Part shown: one piece after another, positions 9,448 through 19,315 of the stretch
How positions within the stretch are numbered: the stretch's first letter is position 1
Layout: every line of letters begins with the position of its first letter
Assembly (NCBI RefSeq): GCF_902499115.1
Contig: NZ_CABVPN010000003.1
Span: forward strand, 1-64,000
Reading direction: 5' to 3'
Source: Burkholderia diffusa
GTDB lineage: Bacteria; Pseudomonadota; Gammaproteobacteria; Burkholderiales; Burkholderiaceae
Length of the DNA stretch: 64,000 nt
Position numbers and translations under genes: made by a program
The notes under the pieces: model-generated
What the model saw: only the letters and a program-made list of their open reading frames with translations
Database searches by the model: none
Told to the model about the DNA's origin: nothing

Positions 9448-11592
9448 TCAGTCGGACAGCGCGTCCGATGCGGTTTCGGCGTCGTCGTGCGCCGCGGTCG
9501 TGCGGATCAGCGGGTCGCTGGTGCTCGGGCGGCCGGTCTCGACGTGGCCCGCGAAGCGGCGCTGGAATCCGAGCGGCTTGCCGTCGCTGACGGTCAGGTC
9601 GTACCAGCCGTTGCTGCCGCGCAGGTCCCAGTAGTCGTCGACGTGCGTACCCGGCTTGAGGTCGAACTCACGTGCATGGCCGTGGCCGTATGCGTTCGTC
9701 ACCTTGAGCCGCACGGTCTTGTGGCCGCGGTTCATCAGGCGCAGCGTGATGTTGCCGTTCGCGACGTCGTAGCCGTAGATCACCTCGGGGTTGACGCTCG
9801 CGGGGCCGACCGCCGACGCGGCGGGGCTGCGGAAGTGGCAATAGAAGCCGTTCGGGCCGTACACGTCGAGGTCGTACAGGCCGAGCGACGGCGCCGGGCT
9901 CCACGTGTCGGAGAGCCGCTTGCCGGCGTCGACCGTGTAGGTCCACGGGCCGTCGACGCGGTTGCGCGCCTGAACCTGGAACGCCGCGCCCGCCGCGCCG
10001 GTGTTCGCGAAGGTCAGCCGGAACTGGCCGCTCGCGTTGTCGATCCGGCCGTGCACGAACAGTTCGTACGGCAGCGCGCGCGCCGGACGCAGGCCGGCCT
10101 CCTGCTTCGGCAGATGCTGGACGACCGGCGGCACCGGGATGTAGTCGGGGTGACGGTTGCGGTCGGGCGGCGCGTAGCCGCTCGTGTCCGGGAGCTGTGG
10201 CCAGCTTGCGTCGGGCGTTGCGAAGTCGAACGCGGACGTCAGGTTGCCGCACACCGTACGGCGCCACGGCGACACGTTCGCCGCGGTGACCGCGTACTGC
10301 GAGCCGAAGCGCGCTTCGATGAATTGCAGCAGCGACGTGTGATCGAAGGTTTGCGAACAGACCCAGCCGCCCTTGGTCCACGGCGATACCACCAGCATCG
10401 GCACGCGCGGCCCGAGCCCGTACGGGCCGGCCATGTGCGACGCATCGCCGGCGAACACCTCGTTGGTCGTCGCGACCGTTGACAGCCCGTTGTCGCGCGA
10501 CTGCGGCGCGAACGGCGGCTGCACGTGATCGAAGAAGCCGTCGTTCTCGTCGTAGGTGATAAAGAGCGCGGTCTTGCTCCACACGTCCGGATTCGACACG
10601 AGCGCCTTCAGCACCTGCTCGATGTACCACGCGCCGTAGTTCGCCGGCCAGTTCGGGTGCTCCGAGTACGCTTCCGGCGCGCAAATCCACGACACCTGCG
10701 GCAGCGTGCCGTTCTTCACGTCCTGCTGCAGCACGTCGAACAGCGTGCCGCCGGCGCTGATGTTGGTGCCGGTGCGCGCCTTGTCGTACAGCGGCGTGCC
10801 GGGCAGCGCGCTGCGGTACTGGTTGAAGTAGAGCAGCGCGTTGTCGCCGTAGTTGCCGATGTACGGGTTCTGCGTCCAGCCCCACGAGCCGTTCGCGTCG
10901 AGCCCCGTGCCGATGTCCTGGTAGATCTTCCACGACACACCGGCCTGCTCGAGCACTTCCGGATAGGTCGTCCAGCCGTAGCCCTTTTCCTCGTTGCCGA
11001 GCACCGGGCCACCGCCCGTGCCGTCATTGCCGACGTAGCCGGTCCACATGTAGTAGCGGTTCGGGTCGGTCGAGCTCGGGATCGCGCAGTGGTACGCGTC
11101 GCAGATCGTGAACGCGTCGGCGAGCTGGTAGTGGAACGGAATGTCGTCGCGCTTCAGGTACGCCATCGTCGTGGTGCCCTTGTTCGGCACCCACTGGTCG
11201 TAGCGGCCCTTGTTCCACGCGGCGTGCATGTCCTGCCAGCCGTGCGGCAGGTCCTGCAGGAACTGCAAACCGAGCTTGTCGGCGCCCGGGTGGAACGGCA
11301 GCAGCTCGGCCGGGCCGACCGGCTGGTGAAACACCGACTTGCCGTTCGCGAGGCGCAGCGGGCGCGGGTCGCCGAAGCCGCGGACGCCGCGCATCGTGCC
11401 GAAGTAATGGTCGAACGAGCGATTCTCCTGCATCAGAATCACGATGTGTTCGATGTCACGGATCGTGCCGGTACGGCGGTTCGCGGGAATGGCGAGCGCA
11501 TCGCGGATCACGGGCGGGAACAGGTTCAGCGCGGCGGCGCCGGCGGTGCCGGCGGCGACGCGCAGGAAGTCACGACGGTTCGATCGGGTCAT
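9448..11592 (-). CDS. plcN: Phosphocholine-preferring phospholipase C, Tat-exported
   Basis: A 714-residue exported phosphoesterase of the bacterial phospholipase C/acid phosphatase AcpA family, which hydrolyses phosphatidylcholine-type lipids. The N terminus carries a twin-arginine signal (SNRRDFLRVAAG). The catalytic N-terminal region has IVILMQENRSFDHYFGT and later TYDENDGFFDH, with the metal and nucleophile residues expected for the family. Two C-terminal repeats of about 100 residues (near 510-700) match the DUF756-type domains of PlcH/PlcN. Burkholderia genomes carry several paralogues, so the plcN symbol is by similarity. It probably releases phosphate or choline and may affect host membranes. 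Confidence 0.9.
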   Translation of the reverse strand: MTRSNRRDFLRVAAGTAGAAALNLFPPVIRDALAIPANRRTGTIRDIEHIVILMQENRSFDHYFGTMRGVRGFGDPRPLRLANGKSVFHQPVGPAELLPFHPGADKLGLQFLQDLPHGWQDMHAAWNKGRYDQWVPNKGTTTMAYLKRDDIPFHYQLADAFTICDAYHCAIPSSTDPNRYYMWTGYVGNDGTGGGPVLGNEEKGYGWTTYPEVLEQAGVSWKIYQDIGTGLDANGSWGWTQNPYIGNYGDNALLYFNQYRSALPGTPLYDKARTGTNISAGGTLFDVLQQDVKNGTLPQVSWICAPEAYSEHPNWPANYGAWYIEQVLKALVSNPDVWSKTALFITYDENDGFFDHVQPPFAPQSRDNGLSTVATTNEVFAGDASHMAGPYGLGPRVPMLVVSPWTKGGWVCSQTFDHTSLLQFIEARFGSQYAVTAANVSPWRRTVCGNLTSAFDFATPDASWPQLPDTSGYAPPDRNRHPDYIPVPPVVQHLPKQEAGLRPARALPYELFVHGRIDNASGQFRLTFANTGAAGAAFQVQARNRVDGPWTYTVDAGKRLSDTWSPAPSLGLYDLDVYGPNGFYCHFRSPAASAVGPASVNPEVIYGYDVANGNITLRLMNRGHKTVRLKVTNAYGHGHAREFDLKPGTHVDDYWDLRGSNGWYDLTVSDGKPLGFQRRFAGHVETGRPSTSDPLIRTTAAHDDAETASDALSD

Positions 11593-11876
11593 GGTCGTTA
11601 TCGTGCGTTAAAGGGGGAGCCGGTTGGCGGGACATGCGGGAAATAACGGGCGCGTCTGCGGCGCAGGATGCGGCTGCACCGGTCGTGCCGCCGCGAGCAT
11701 AGCGAGTATTCGGTGTCATTCATGTGAAGTCCGGAAACGTTTGCAGGCGCGGCGTTGAACGGACAACGGCCGGCGGTCGTGGTGCAAGGGAAACGGGGAC
11801 GCGGACAGCGGGAAGGCGGGACAGCAGGACAGCGGGACAGCAGAGGGCGCGCGCCGGCGACGCGGATGCGGCGGCG

Positions 11877-12737
11877 TCAGGCGTCCGTCACCCACGCACC
11901 GAACCATTCGCTCGGGCGGGCGATTTCATCCTGCGCGGCGACGAGTTCGAGCTCGTAGCGGCGCGCGTCGTAGGTCGCCTTCACGACCGCGTGCACGGCC
12001 GCGAGCGTGTGCTCGAACGCGGCGCGCACCGAGTCGCCGCGCAGCCGGCGTGCGACGAAGATGGCGCTGGTGAGGTCGCCGACGCCGACCGGATGGCGCG
12101 GAAACGCATACAGCGGGCGCTGGCCGATCCACGCCTCGGTCTCGGTGACGGCGAGCATGTTGAAGCGGTCGGCCGGGCTGTTGCGGTCGTGCAGGTGCTT
12201 GACGAGGATGATCTTCGGGCCGCGGCGGATCAGCGCGCGGCAGGCATCGACGGCTTCGGCGACGGTCTCGATGCGCCGCCCGGCGAGCTTCTGCAGCTCG
12301 GTGTGGTTCGGCGACATGCCGTCCGCGAGCGCTGGCATCTCCTGGACGATGAATTCCTCGACGCCGGGTTCGGGGCGGATGCCGCCCGTCTGGCCCAGCG
12401 CCGGATCGCAGAAGTACCACGCGTTCGGGTTCATCGCCTTCACCGTGCGCACGATCTCGACCGTCGCGCGCGCCTGCGCGGGCGAGCCGACGAAGCCGGA
12501 CAGCACCGCGTCGCAGCGCTTGAGCGCGCCGATCGCGGCGACGCCGTCGACGAGCTGCTCCATCTTCGCGGCATCGATCGCGCTGCCGGCCCAGTGGCCG
12601 TACTGCATGTGATTCGACAGCTGGACGGTGTTGAGCGGCCAGACGTTGACGCCGAGGCGCTGCATCGGGAACACGGCCGCGCTGTTGCCGGCGTGTCCGT
12701 AGATGACGTGCGACTGAATGCTGAGGACGTTTTTCAT
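11877..12737 (-). CDS. pdxY: Pyridoxal kinase
   Basis: A 286-residue ribokinase-fold kinase that phosphorylates pyridoxal to pyridoxal 5'-phosphate in the salvage pathway. It starts MKNVLSIQSHVIYGHAGNSA, the PdxY/PdxK start with the vitamin-binding Ser. It has the anionic-hole and catalytic loop VGVGDLTSAIF with the catalytic Asp. Length equals that of E. coli PdxY (about 287). It is a single gene, divergent from the hydrolase at 12912. The 284 bases between it and the phospholipase start hold no supported gene. Confidence 0.95.
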   Translation of the reverse strand: MKNVLSIQSHVIYGHAGNSAAVFPMQRLGVNVWPLNTVQLSNHMQYGHWAGSAIDAAKMEQLVDGVAAIGALKRCDAVLSGFVGSPAQARATVEIVRTVKAMNPNAWYFCDPALGQTGGIRPEPGVEEFIVQEMPALADGMSPNHTELQKLAGRRIETVAEAVDACRALIRRGPKIILVKHLHDRNSPADRFNMLAVTETEAWIGQRPLYAFPRHPVGVGDLTSAIFVARRLRGDSVRAAFEHTLAAVHAVVKATYDARRYELELVAAQDEIARPSEWFGAWVTDA

Positions 12738-12911
12738 GAGCGTTCGCCTGCAGGCGTTTCAGGGTCACGTCACACGATACCCGAGATCGTCGCGTGCGCG
12801 GAAGCCGCGCAGTCATCGAGTGTTGCGCGCCGTCGTCAGCCCGACCGCGTAGAATCGCGGTGCGCGGGGCCGCCTGGTTGCCCGCGTGCATTTCTCATTA
12901 CCGTGATCGCC

Positions 12912-13976
12912 ATGCCCTCGATTTGCAAGATGTTGTCCCTCGCGCGCGCCGCCGTGCTCGGCGCGGGTGTCGCTGCCGCATGCGCGACGCCAGCCGTGGC
13001 CGCCGTCCCGGCGCCGGCCGGTAACGACGGGCCCGCGTATGGCCCCCGCCTGGAAGGCTTCGCCTATCCGGAGCCGGTGCACCGCTACGCGTTCGTGTCC
13101 CAGCGCGAAACCCTCGAGATGATGTACATGGACGTGCGGCCGGCGCACCCGAACGGCCGCACCGTCGTGCTGCTGCACGGGAAGAACTTCTGCGCGGCGA
13201 CGTGGGAGGACACGATCGGCGTGCTGACCCGCGCCGGCTATCGCGTGATCGCGCCGGACCAGATCGGCTTCTGCAAATCGTCGAAGCCCGAGCGCTACCA
13301 GTTCAGTTTCCAGCAGCTCGCGCGCAACACGCATGCGCTGCTCGAGTCGATCGGCGTGAAGTCGGCGACGATCGTCGGACATTCGACGGGCGGGATGCTC
13401 GCGATGCGCTACGCGCTGACGTACCCGAAGGCGACCGAGCAGCTCGTGCTGGTGAACCCGATCGGCCTCGAGGACTGGAAGGCGCTCGGCGTGCCGCCGC
13501 TGTCGGTCGACTACTGGTATGCACGCGAGCAGAAGACGACGGCGGACGGCATCCGCCGCTACGAGCAGGCGACCTATTACGCGGGCAAGTGGGCACCGTC
13601 CTACGAGCGCTGGGTGCAGATGCTCGCCGGCATGTATCGCGGCCCGGGCCGCGACGCGGTCGCGTGGAACTCCGCGCTGATCTACGACATGATCCTCACG
13701 CAGCCGGTGGTCTACGAACTCGGCGCGATTCGCGTGCCGACGCTGCTGCTGATCGGCGACAAGGACACGACCGCGATCGGCAAGGACGTGGCGCCGCCCG
13801 ACGTGCACGCGAAGCTCGGTCGTTACCCGGAACTCGCGAAACGCACGCAGGCGGCGATTCCCGGCGCGCAGCTCGTCGAATTCCCGACGCTCGGGCACGC
13901 GCCGCAGATCCAGGACCCGGACGCGTTCCACAAGGCGCTGCTCGAAGGGATGGAGGCGGTGCACCCGCCGCAATGA
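12912..13976 (+). CDS. Secreted alpha/beta hydrolase
   Basis: About 354 residues: a signal peptide (MPSICKMLSLARAAVLGAG, with AVAA near residue 30), then an alpha/beta-hydrolase domain. The oxyanion region is VLLHGKNFCAATW, the nucleophile elbow is GHSTGG (Ser), and a late His lies in FPTLGHAPQIQDP. The Asp of the triad is probably in LLIGDKDTTAIG. The start could also be the GTG at 12903, three codons upstream. The large open frame further 5' is only the shadow of pdxY. The substrate is unknown; epoxide, ester or lactone hydrolysis are all possible. Confidence 0.85.
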   Translation: MPSICKMLSLARAAVLGAGVAAACATPAVAAVPAPAGNDGPAYGPRLEGFAYPEPVHRYAFVSQRETLEMMYMDVRPAHPNGRTVVLLHGKNFCAATWEDTIGVLTRAGYRVIAPDQIGFCKSSKPERYQFSFQQLARNTHALLESIGVKSATIVGHSTGGMLAMRYALTYPKATEQLVLVNPIGLEDWKALGVPPLSVDYWYAREQKTTADGIRRYEQATYYAGKWAPSYERWVQMLAGMYRGPGRDAVAWNSALIYDMILTQPVVYELGAIRVPTLLLIGDKDTTAIGKDVAPPDVHAKLGRYPELAKRTQAAIPGAQLVEFPTLGHAPQIQDPDAFHKALLEGMEAVHPPQ

Positions 13977-14001
13977 CGCGTGCGCGGGCGCACCCGCCCG
14001 G

Positions 14002-15000
14002 TCAGCAGGTTTCGTTCGCGAGTTCGTCGCGGATCTGTGCCGCCAGTTCGAACGAGCGCACCCGTGCGGCGTGATCGTAGATCTGCGCGGTGATGATGAC
14101 CTCGTCCGCGCCCGTCTGCGCGATCCGGTCGCGCAGCTTGTCGCGCACCGTGTCGCGCGAGCCGACGGCCGCGAACGACAGCGCGTGCGCGACGTTCGCG
14201 AGTTCGAACTCGCTCGCCTCGAGCGCGTCGACGGGCGGCGGCAGCTTGCCCGGCGTGCCGCGGCGCAGGTTGATGAACTGCTGCTGCAGCGACGTGAAGA
14301 GGCGCCGGGCCTCGTCATCGGTATCGGCCGCGAACACGTTGACCCCGACCATCGCATGCGGCTTTGGCCATGCGGCCGACGGCCGGTACTGCGCGCGATA
14401 CAGCTCGAGCGCTCGCATCAGATAGTCCGGCGCGAAGTGCGACGCGAACGCGAACGGCAGCCCGAGCATCGCGGCGAGCTGCGCGCTGAAGAGGCTCGAA
14501 CCCAGCAGCCACACGGGCACGTCCAGCCCCGCGCCGGGCACCGCGCGCACGCGCTGGCCGGGCACCGGCTCCGCGAAGTAGCGCTGCAGCTCGGCGACGT
14601 CGTCCGGAAACGAGTCGGCGCTGCCGATCAGGTCGCGGCGCAGCGCGCGCGACGTGGTCTGGTCGGTGCCGGGCGCGCGGCCGAGCCCGAGGTCGATGCG
14701 CCCCGGATACAGCGACGCGAGCGTGCCGAACTGCTCGGCGATCACGAGCGGCGCATGGTTCGGCAGCATGATCCCGCCCGAGCCGACACGGATCGTCTTC
14801 GTCGCGCCCGCCACATGACCGATCACGACGGCGGTCGCCGCGCTCGCGATTCCGGGCATGTTGTGATGTTCGGCGAGCCAGTAGCGCCGATAACCGAGGC
14901 GCTCCGCGTGCTGTGCGAGATCGACGGTGTTGCGGAACGCCTGGGCAGCGTCTGCGCCGGCGGGAATGGGAGCGAGATCGAGTACGGAAAACGGAATCAT
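14002..15000 (-). CDS. Luciferase-like flavin-dependent oxidoreductase
   Basis: A 332-residue bacterial-luciferase-fold (LLM class) enzyme, expected to bind FMN or F420-like flavin. Characteristic segments are the N-terminal FSVLDLAPI, RYWLAEHHNMPGIASAATAV, VGSGGIMLPNHAPLVIAEQFGTL and YPGRIDLGLGRAPGTD. The ATG at 15000 is chosen because the conserved N terminus begins there. It resembles the group that includes E. coli YhbW. The substrate is unknown. The gene stands alone and converges with the hydrolase gene. Confidence 0.88.
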   Translation of the reverse strand: MIPFSVLDLAPIPAGADAAQAFRNTVDLAQHAERLGYRRYWLAEHHNMPGIASAATAVVIGHVAGATKTIRVGSGGIMLPNHAPLVIAEQFGTLASLYPGRIDLGLGRAPGTDQTTSRALRRDLIGSADSFPDDVAELQRYFAEPVPGQRVRAVPGAGLDVPVWLLGSSLFSAQLAAMLGLPFAFASHFAPDYLMRALELYRAQYRPSAAWPKPHAMVGVNVFAADTDDEARRLFTSLQQQFINLRRGTPGKLPPPVDALEASEFELANVAHALSFAAVGSRDTVRDKLRDRIAQTGADEVIITAQIYDHAARVRSFELAAQIRDELANETC

Positions 15001-15380
15001 CGGGTGGCCTTCGAAAGGGAGGGGCGCGGTGATGCGCATGCGCAACAGATGGCGACGATTTTGCCAAAGGGTTCCGGAACGCGCTGGCGACGCGCGGATA
15101 CCCATGCGCCTTTCAGGGGTGCAAGGTAAGGTCTGGTGATTGTTGCAAAAATGGACCCAATCACCAAATAATTACCGATCTTTACCGCGATTGCACGTGT
15201 CTTCGCATCGACGTACAAATTTCCACGAAACGTTTGATTTTCAAGACTGCAATATGCCTGCAAAGCGCTTACGCTAACGTGAACGGGGTGGCACCAGAAT
15301 GGTTCCCCGGCCGCACAGCTTTGCCGAAATCGCACCAGTCCGTTACGCGAGGCGTCCGAGCGCACGTCGGCTCGGGCTGA

Positions 15381-15386
15381 TAAAAT
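15381..15386 (+). promoter_or_regulatory. Extended -10 box upstream of hpnI
   Basis: TGATAAAAT (-10 hexamer TAAAAT) lies about 255 bases before hpnI in a 641-bp region with no supported gene. That implies a long leader if it is used. The region also holds an AT-rich patch at 15140-15260 close to the divergent oxidoreductase start. Confidence 0.35.
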
Positions 15387-15641
15387 CCGGCGCTTGCCCA
15401 TGTTGTGCCGATGGTAGCCATTCGAATCTTCCCGCATCCCGTCCGGGCATCGCGCGAGGATGTGCCACGCGAAGCCGGGCATGGCCGCCTTCGGGGAATG
15501 GGCCGTGCCTCCCCATTACACAGACGCTGCTGGAACAAGGAGTCGGGTCGTGCCCGCGTTCGTTGCTGTCGGAATATCCAATCACGTTCAACCCGGTTCG
15601 ATCGATCGGCAGGGCGCGCGCGTTGCCGGAGGGCATCGCGC

Positions 15642-16817
15642 ATGACGCCGGCCGTCACGCTGCTGGACTGGCTCCTGACCGTGTTCACGCTGGCCGCGGC
15701 TGGCTACGCGCTCGTCGCCGCGTTCGCGCCGCAGCCGCGCACGCCGCGCACCGCCGCGCGCGACGGCTTCGAGCCAGTCAGCGTGCTCAAACCGCTGTGC
15801 GGCGCGGAGCCGCACCTGTACGAGAACCTCGCGACGTTCTGCGAGCAGCGCCACCCGCGCCATGAAGTGCTGTTCGGGGTCGCTTCGGCGGCTGATCCGG
15901 CCATCGCCGTGGTGGAGCGGCTGCGCGCCGATTATCCCGAATGCGACATCACGCTCGTGATTGACGCGCGCGTGCACGGCAAGAACCTGAAGGTCAGCAA
16001 TCTGATCAATCTGGCCGAGCGGGCGAAGTACGGCCGCATCGTGATCGCGGACAGCGACATCGCGGTGAAGCCGGATTATCTGGAGCGCGTGACGGCGCCG
16101 CTCGCCGATGCGTCGGTCGGGGTCGTCACGTGCCTGTATCATGCGCGCAGCGTCGGCGGGTTCTGGACGCGGATCGGCGCGCAGTTCGTCGATGCCTGGT
16201 TCGCGCCGTCGGTACGGATCACGCACCTCGGCCGCTCGAGCCGCTTCGGCTTCGGCGCGACGCTCGCGCTGACGCGCGACACGCTCGCCCGGATCGGCGG
16301 CTTCATCGCGTTGAAGGACGAACTGGCCGACGATTTCTGGCTTGCCGAGCTGCCGCGTCGCCTCGGGCGGCGCACCGTGCTGTCCGAGGTCGAGGTCGCG
16401 ACCGACGTGATCGAGCCGTCGTTCGGGCCGCTCTGGCACCGCGAGACGCGCTGGCTGCGCACGATCCGTTCGCTGAATCCTGCCGGCTTCGCGTTCCTGT
16501 TCATCACGTTTACCGCGCCGTGGCTCGCGATCGGCGCGGCACTGGCACTGCGCCTCGACGGCACCGTCGCCGGGACGCTGGCGGGTGGCGCGGCCGTCGT
16601 CGGTGCGTTCGGGCGGCTCGTGCTGCACGCGCGCGGCGAGGACGGCTGGTGCGCCTTCTGGCGCGATCTGCCGCTCGTCGCGGTGCGCGACACGCTGCTC
16701 GCGCTCGAATGGCTCGCGGCCGCGTTCGGCACGCACGTCGTGTGGCGTGGCGCGAGGATGACGGTCGTCGGCGGCGAACGCGCGACGGCGGCAGTGGAAG
16801 GTGGGGACGGCCGCTGA
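15642..16817 (+). CDS. hpnI: Hopanoid biosynthesis glycosyltransferase HpnI
   Basis: A membrane-bound GT2/GT21-type glycosyltransferase of 391 residues. In Burkholderia and Methylobacterium the family is reported to add N-acetylglucosamine to bacteriohopanetetrol. An N-terminal membrane anchor (LLDWLLTVFTLAAAGYALVAA) is followed by FEPVSVLKPLCG, the D-x-D-like VIADSDIAVKPDY, a later DELADDFWLA and the RETRWLRTIR (R/QxxRW) motif. Membrane segments follow near the C terminus. GGAGG lies 9 bases before the ATG at 15642; the frame is open further upstream but is not conserved-looking. It is the first gene of hpnIJKL. Confidence 0.92.
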   Translation: MTPAVTLLDWLLTVFTLAAAGYALVAAFAPQPRTPRTAARDGFEPVSVLKPLCGAEPHLYENLATFCEQRHPRHEVLFGVASAADPAIAVVERLRADYPECDITLVIDARVHGKNLKVSNLINLAERAKYGRIVIADSDIAVKPDYLERVTAPLADASVGVVTCLYHARSVGGFWTRIGAQFVDAWFAPSVRITHLGRSSRFGFGATLALTRDTLARIGGFIALKDELADDFWLAELPRRLGRRTVLSEVEVATDVIEPSFGPLWHRETRWLRTIRSLNPAGFAFLFITFTAPWLAIGAALALRLDGTVAGTLAGGAAVVGAFGRLVLHARGEDGWCAFWRDLPLVAVRDTLLALEWLAAAFGTHVVWRGARMTVVGGERATAAVEGGDGR

Positions 16818-17005
16818 GGTGCGTTCCCCGAGGGAGCCGGCCATGCGTGCGGTCCCGATCGAATCCGGCCCGAAGGCCGAGACGCGCCGCGCGGCAACGC
16901 CCGTGCGACGCGACATGACAGAGATGCGGGCGCCGGCAGGGCGGCCCGCGGTTGATTGACTGAATCGTTGAAACGAATCGAACTATGCAGGCTACCGGAG
17001 CATTC

Positions 17006-18427
17006 ATGAAAACGCTGTTCTTGCAGGCCCCTTCGTATGACGGCTTCGACGGCGGAGCCGGTTCGCGCTACCAGGCGAAGCGCGAAATCCGTTCCTTCTG
17101 GTACCCGACGTGGCTCGCGCAGCCGGCGGCGCTCGTGCCGGGCAGCCGCGTCGTCGACGCGCCGGCCGACGGCCTGTCGGTCGAAGAGACGCTGAAGATC
17201 GCCAACGACTACGATCTCGTGATCATCCACACGAGCACGCCGTCCTTCCCGACCGACGCGATGTTCGCGCAGGATCTGAAGAAGATGAAGCCGTCGATGC
17301 TGGTCGGCATGGTGGGCGCGAAGGTGATGGTCGATCCGCACAATTCGCTCACGGCGAGCGAGGCGATCGACTTCGTGTGCCGCGAGGAATTCGACTACAC
17401 CTGCAAGGAAATCGCCGAAGGCAAGCCGTTCCCCGAGATCAAGGGCTTGAGCTGGCGCGCGAAGGACGGCTCGATCGAGCACAACGAAGCGCGTCCGATC
17501 CTCGAGAACATGGACGAACTGCCGTTCGTCGCGCCCGTCTACAAGCGCGACCTGAAGATCGACAACTACTTCATCGGCTACCTGAACTACCCGTACGTGT
17601 CGATCTATACGGGCCGCGGCTGCAAGTCGCGCTGCACGTTCTGCCTCTGGCCGCAGACGGTCAGCGGCCATCGCTACCGCACGCGCTCGGTCGAGAACGT
17701 GCTCGCCGAAGCGAAGTGGATCCGCGACAACATGCCGGAAGTGAAGGAACTGATGTTCGACGACGACACCTTCACCGACGACCTGCCGCGCGCCGAAGCC
17801 ATCGCTATCGGTCTGGGCAAGCTCGGCATGACGTGGTCGTGCAACGCGAAGGCGAACGTGCCGTACAAGACGCTCAAGGTCATGAAGGAAAACGGCCTGC
17901 GCCTGCTGCTGGTCGGCTTCGAATCCGGCGACGACCAGATCCTCGTGAACATCAAGAAGGGCGTGCGCACCGATTTCGCGCGCCGCTTCAGCGCGGACTG
18001 CAAGAAGCTCGGCATCAAGATCCACGGCACCTTCATTCTCGGCCTGCCGGGCGAGACTCAGGAAACCATCAAGAAGACGATCGAGTACGCGAAGGAAATC
18101 AATCCGCATACGATCCAGGTATCGCTCGCCGCGCCGTATCCGGGCACGACGCTCTACAAGCAGGCCGTGGAAAACGGCTGGATGGAAGAGAACAAGACCA
18201 TCAACCTGGTTAGCAAGGAAGGCGTGCAGCTGGCGGCGATCGGCTATGCGCACCTGTCGCGCGACGAGATCTATCACCACCTCGAGCAGTTCTATCGCCA
18301 GTTCTACTTCCGTCCGTCGAAGATCTGGGAGATCGTCCGCGAAATGCTGACGAGCTGGGACATGATGAAGCGCCGGCTGCGCGAAGGCGTCGAGTTCTTC
18401 CGCTTCCTGCGCGCGCACGAGGCCTGA
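17006..18427 (+). CDS. hpnJ: Hopanoid radical SAM protein HpnJ
   Basis: A 473-residue radical S-adenosylmethionine enzyme with the cluster motif CKSRCTFC (Cys 206, 210, 213), preceded by an N-terminal domain similar to cobalamin-binding radical SAM proteins. In the characterised pathway HpnJ is assigned to ring contraction of the glucosamine head group, giving the cyclitol ether of bacteriohopanetetrol. The ATG at 17006 (MKTLFLQAPSYDGFDGG) is the conserved family start. The ATG at 16985 would add only seven residues. It lies 188 bases after hpnI and 3 bases before hpnK. Confidence 0.93.
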   Translation: MKTLFLQAPSYDGFDGGAGSRYQAKREIRSFWYPTWLAQPAALVPGSRVVDAPADGLSVEETLKIANDYDLVIIHTSTPSFPTDAMFAQDLKKMKPSMLVGMVGAKVMVDPHNSLTASEAIDFVCREEFDYTCKEIAEGKPFPEIKGLSWRAKDGSIEHNEARPILENMDELPFVAPVYKRDLKIDNYFIGYLNYPYVSIYTGRGCKSRCTFCLWPQTVSGHRYRTRSVENVLAEAKWIRDNMPEVKELMFDDDTFTDDLPRAEAIAIGLGKLGMTWSCNAKANVPYKTLKVMKENGLRLLLVGFESGDDQILVNIKKGVRTDFARRFSADCKKLGIKIHGTFILGLPGETQETIKKTIEYAKEINPHTIQVSLAAPYPGTTLYKQAVENGWMEENKTINLVSKEGVQLAAIGYAHLSRDEIYHHLEQFYRQFYFRPSKIWEIVREMLTSWDMMKRRLREGVEFFRFLRAHEA

Positions 18428-18430
18428 TTC

Positions 18431-19315
18431 GTGACGACGCAGCGGGCGGCGCGGGCGCTGATCTTCACCGCGGACGACTTCGGGCTGCACCCGCGCGTCA
18501 ACGCGGCGGTCGAGCGCGCGCATCGCGACGGCGTGCTGAACGCCGCGAGCCTGATGGTCGGTGCGCCCGCGGCGCAGGATGCGATCGAACGCGCGCGGCG
18601 CCTGCCGTCGCTCGCGGTCGGCCTGCATCTGGTCCTCGCGGATGGGCCGGCCACGCTGCCCGCGCATGAGATCCCCGCGCTCGTCGGCCCCGACGGGCGG
18701 TTCGGCGACGCGATGGCGAAGGGCGGCTGCCGCTTCTTCTTCCTGCCGCACGTGCGCGCGCAGCTGCGCCGCGAGATCCGCGCGCAGTTCGAAGTGTTCG
18801 CGGCAAGCGGCCTGCCGCTCGACCACGTGAACGCGCACAAGCATTTCCACCTGCATCCGACCGTGCTGTCGATGATCATCGAGATCGGCCGCGACTACGG
18901 GCTGCGCGCGGTGCGGCTGCCGTACGAAACGAGCGCGCCCGCGCTGCTCAAGCCGTGGATCGCGCTGGTGCGCGCGCGGCTCGACCGCGCGGGGCTTGCG
19001 CATAACGACTATGTGGTCGGGATCGAGCATACGGGCGCGATGGACGAGGCCGTGCTGCTCGACGCGCTGGCCAAGCTGCCGCCCGGAGTCGGCGAGATCT
19101 ACTGTCATCCGGCGGAAGCGGGCGACGGCCCGATCACGCCGACGATGGCCGATTACCGTCCGGTCGACGAACTGGACGCGCTGCTGTCTCCGCGCGTCGC
19201 GGCCGCGCTGAAGGCTGCGGGCGTCGCGACCGGCGGTTTTGCCGACGTATTCGGCCAGCCCGCGGTGCGGCGCGGCGCGCAATCGTCGCGCGCACCGGGA
19301 GCGCAGCCGTCATGA
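18431..19315 (+). CDS. hpnK: Hopanoid head-group deacetylase HpnK
   Basis: A 294-residue YdjC-like/ChbG-type carbohydrate deacetylase that removes the N-acetyl group from the hopanoid GlcNAc head group. Metal-site motifs ALIFTADDFGLHP and LDHVNAHKHFHLHPTVL are plain, and a catalytic GVGEIYCHPAE follows. It starts with GTG at 18431, 3 bases after the hpnJ stop. It ends overlapping the hpnL start by ATGA, so the three genes are translationally linked. Confidence 0.9.
   Translation: MTTQRAARALIFTADDFGLHPRVNAAVERAHRDGVLNAASLMVGAPAAQDAIERARRLPSLAVGLHLVLADGPATLPAHEIPALVGPDGRFGDAMAKGGCRFFFLPHVRAQLRREIRAQFEVFAASGLPLDHVNAHKHFHLHPTVLSMIIEIGRDYGLRAVRLPYETSAPALLKPWIALVRARLDRAGLAHNDYVVGIEHTGAMDEAVLLDALAKLPPGVGEIYCHPAEAGDGPITPTMADYRPVDELDALLSPRVAAALKAAGVATGGFADVFGQPAVRRGAQSSRAPGAQPS

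Noticed and set aside
11724..13976. A 750-codon fusion upstream of the alpha/beta hydrolase
   Set aside because: The first ~395 codons are antisense to pdxY; the secreted hydrolase begins with its signal peptide at 12912.
16139..19282. 1,047-codon open frame on the minus strand across hpnI-hpnL
   Set aside because: It lies antisense to three well-recognised hpn genes and is rich in Arg, His, Asp and Gln. This is the usual by-product of high-G+C codon bias.
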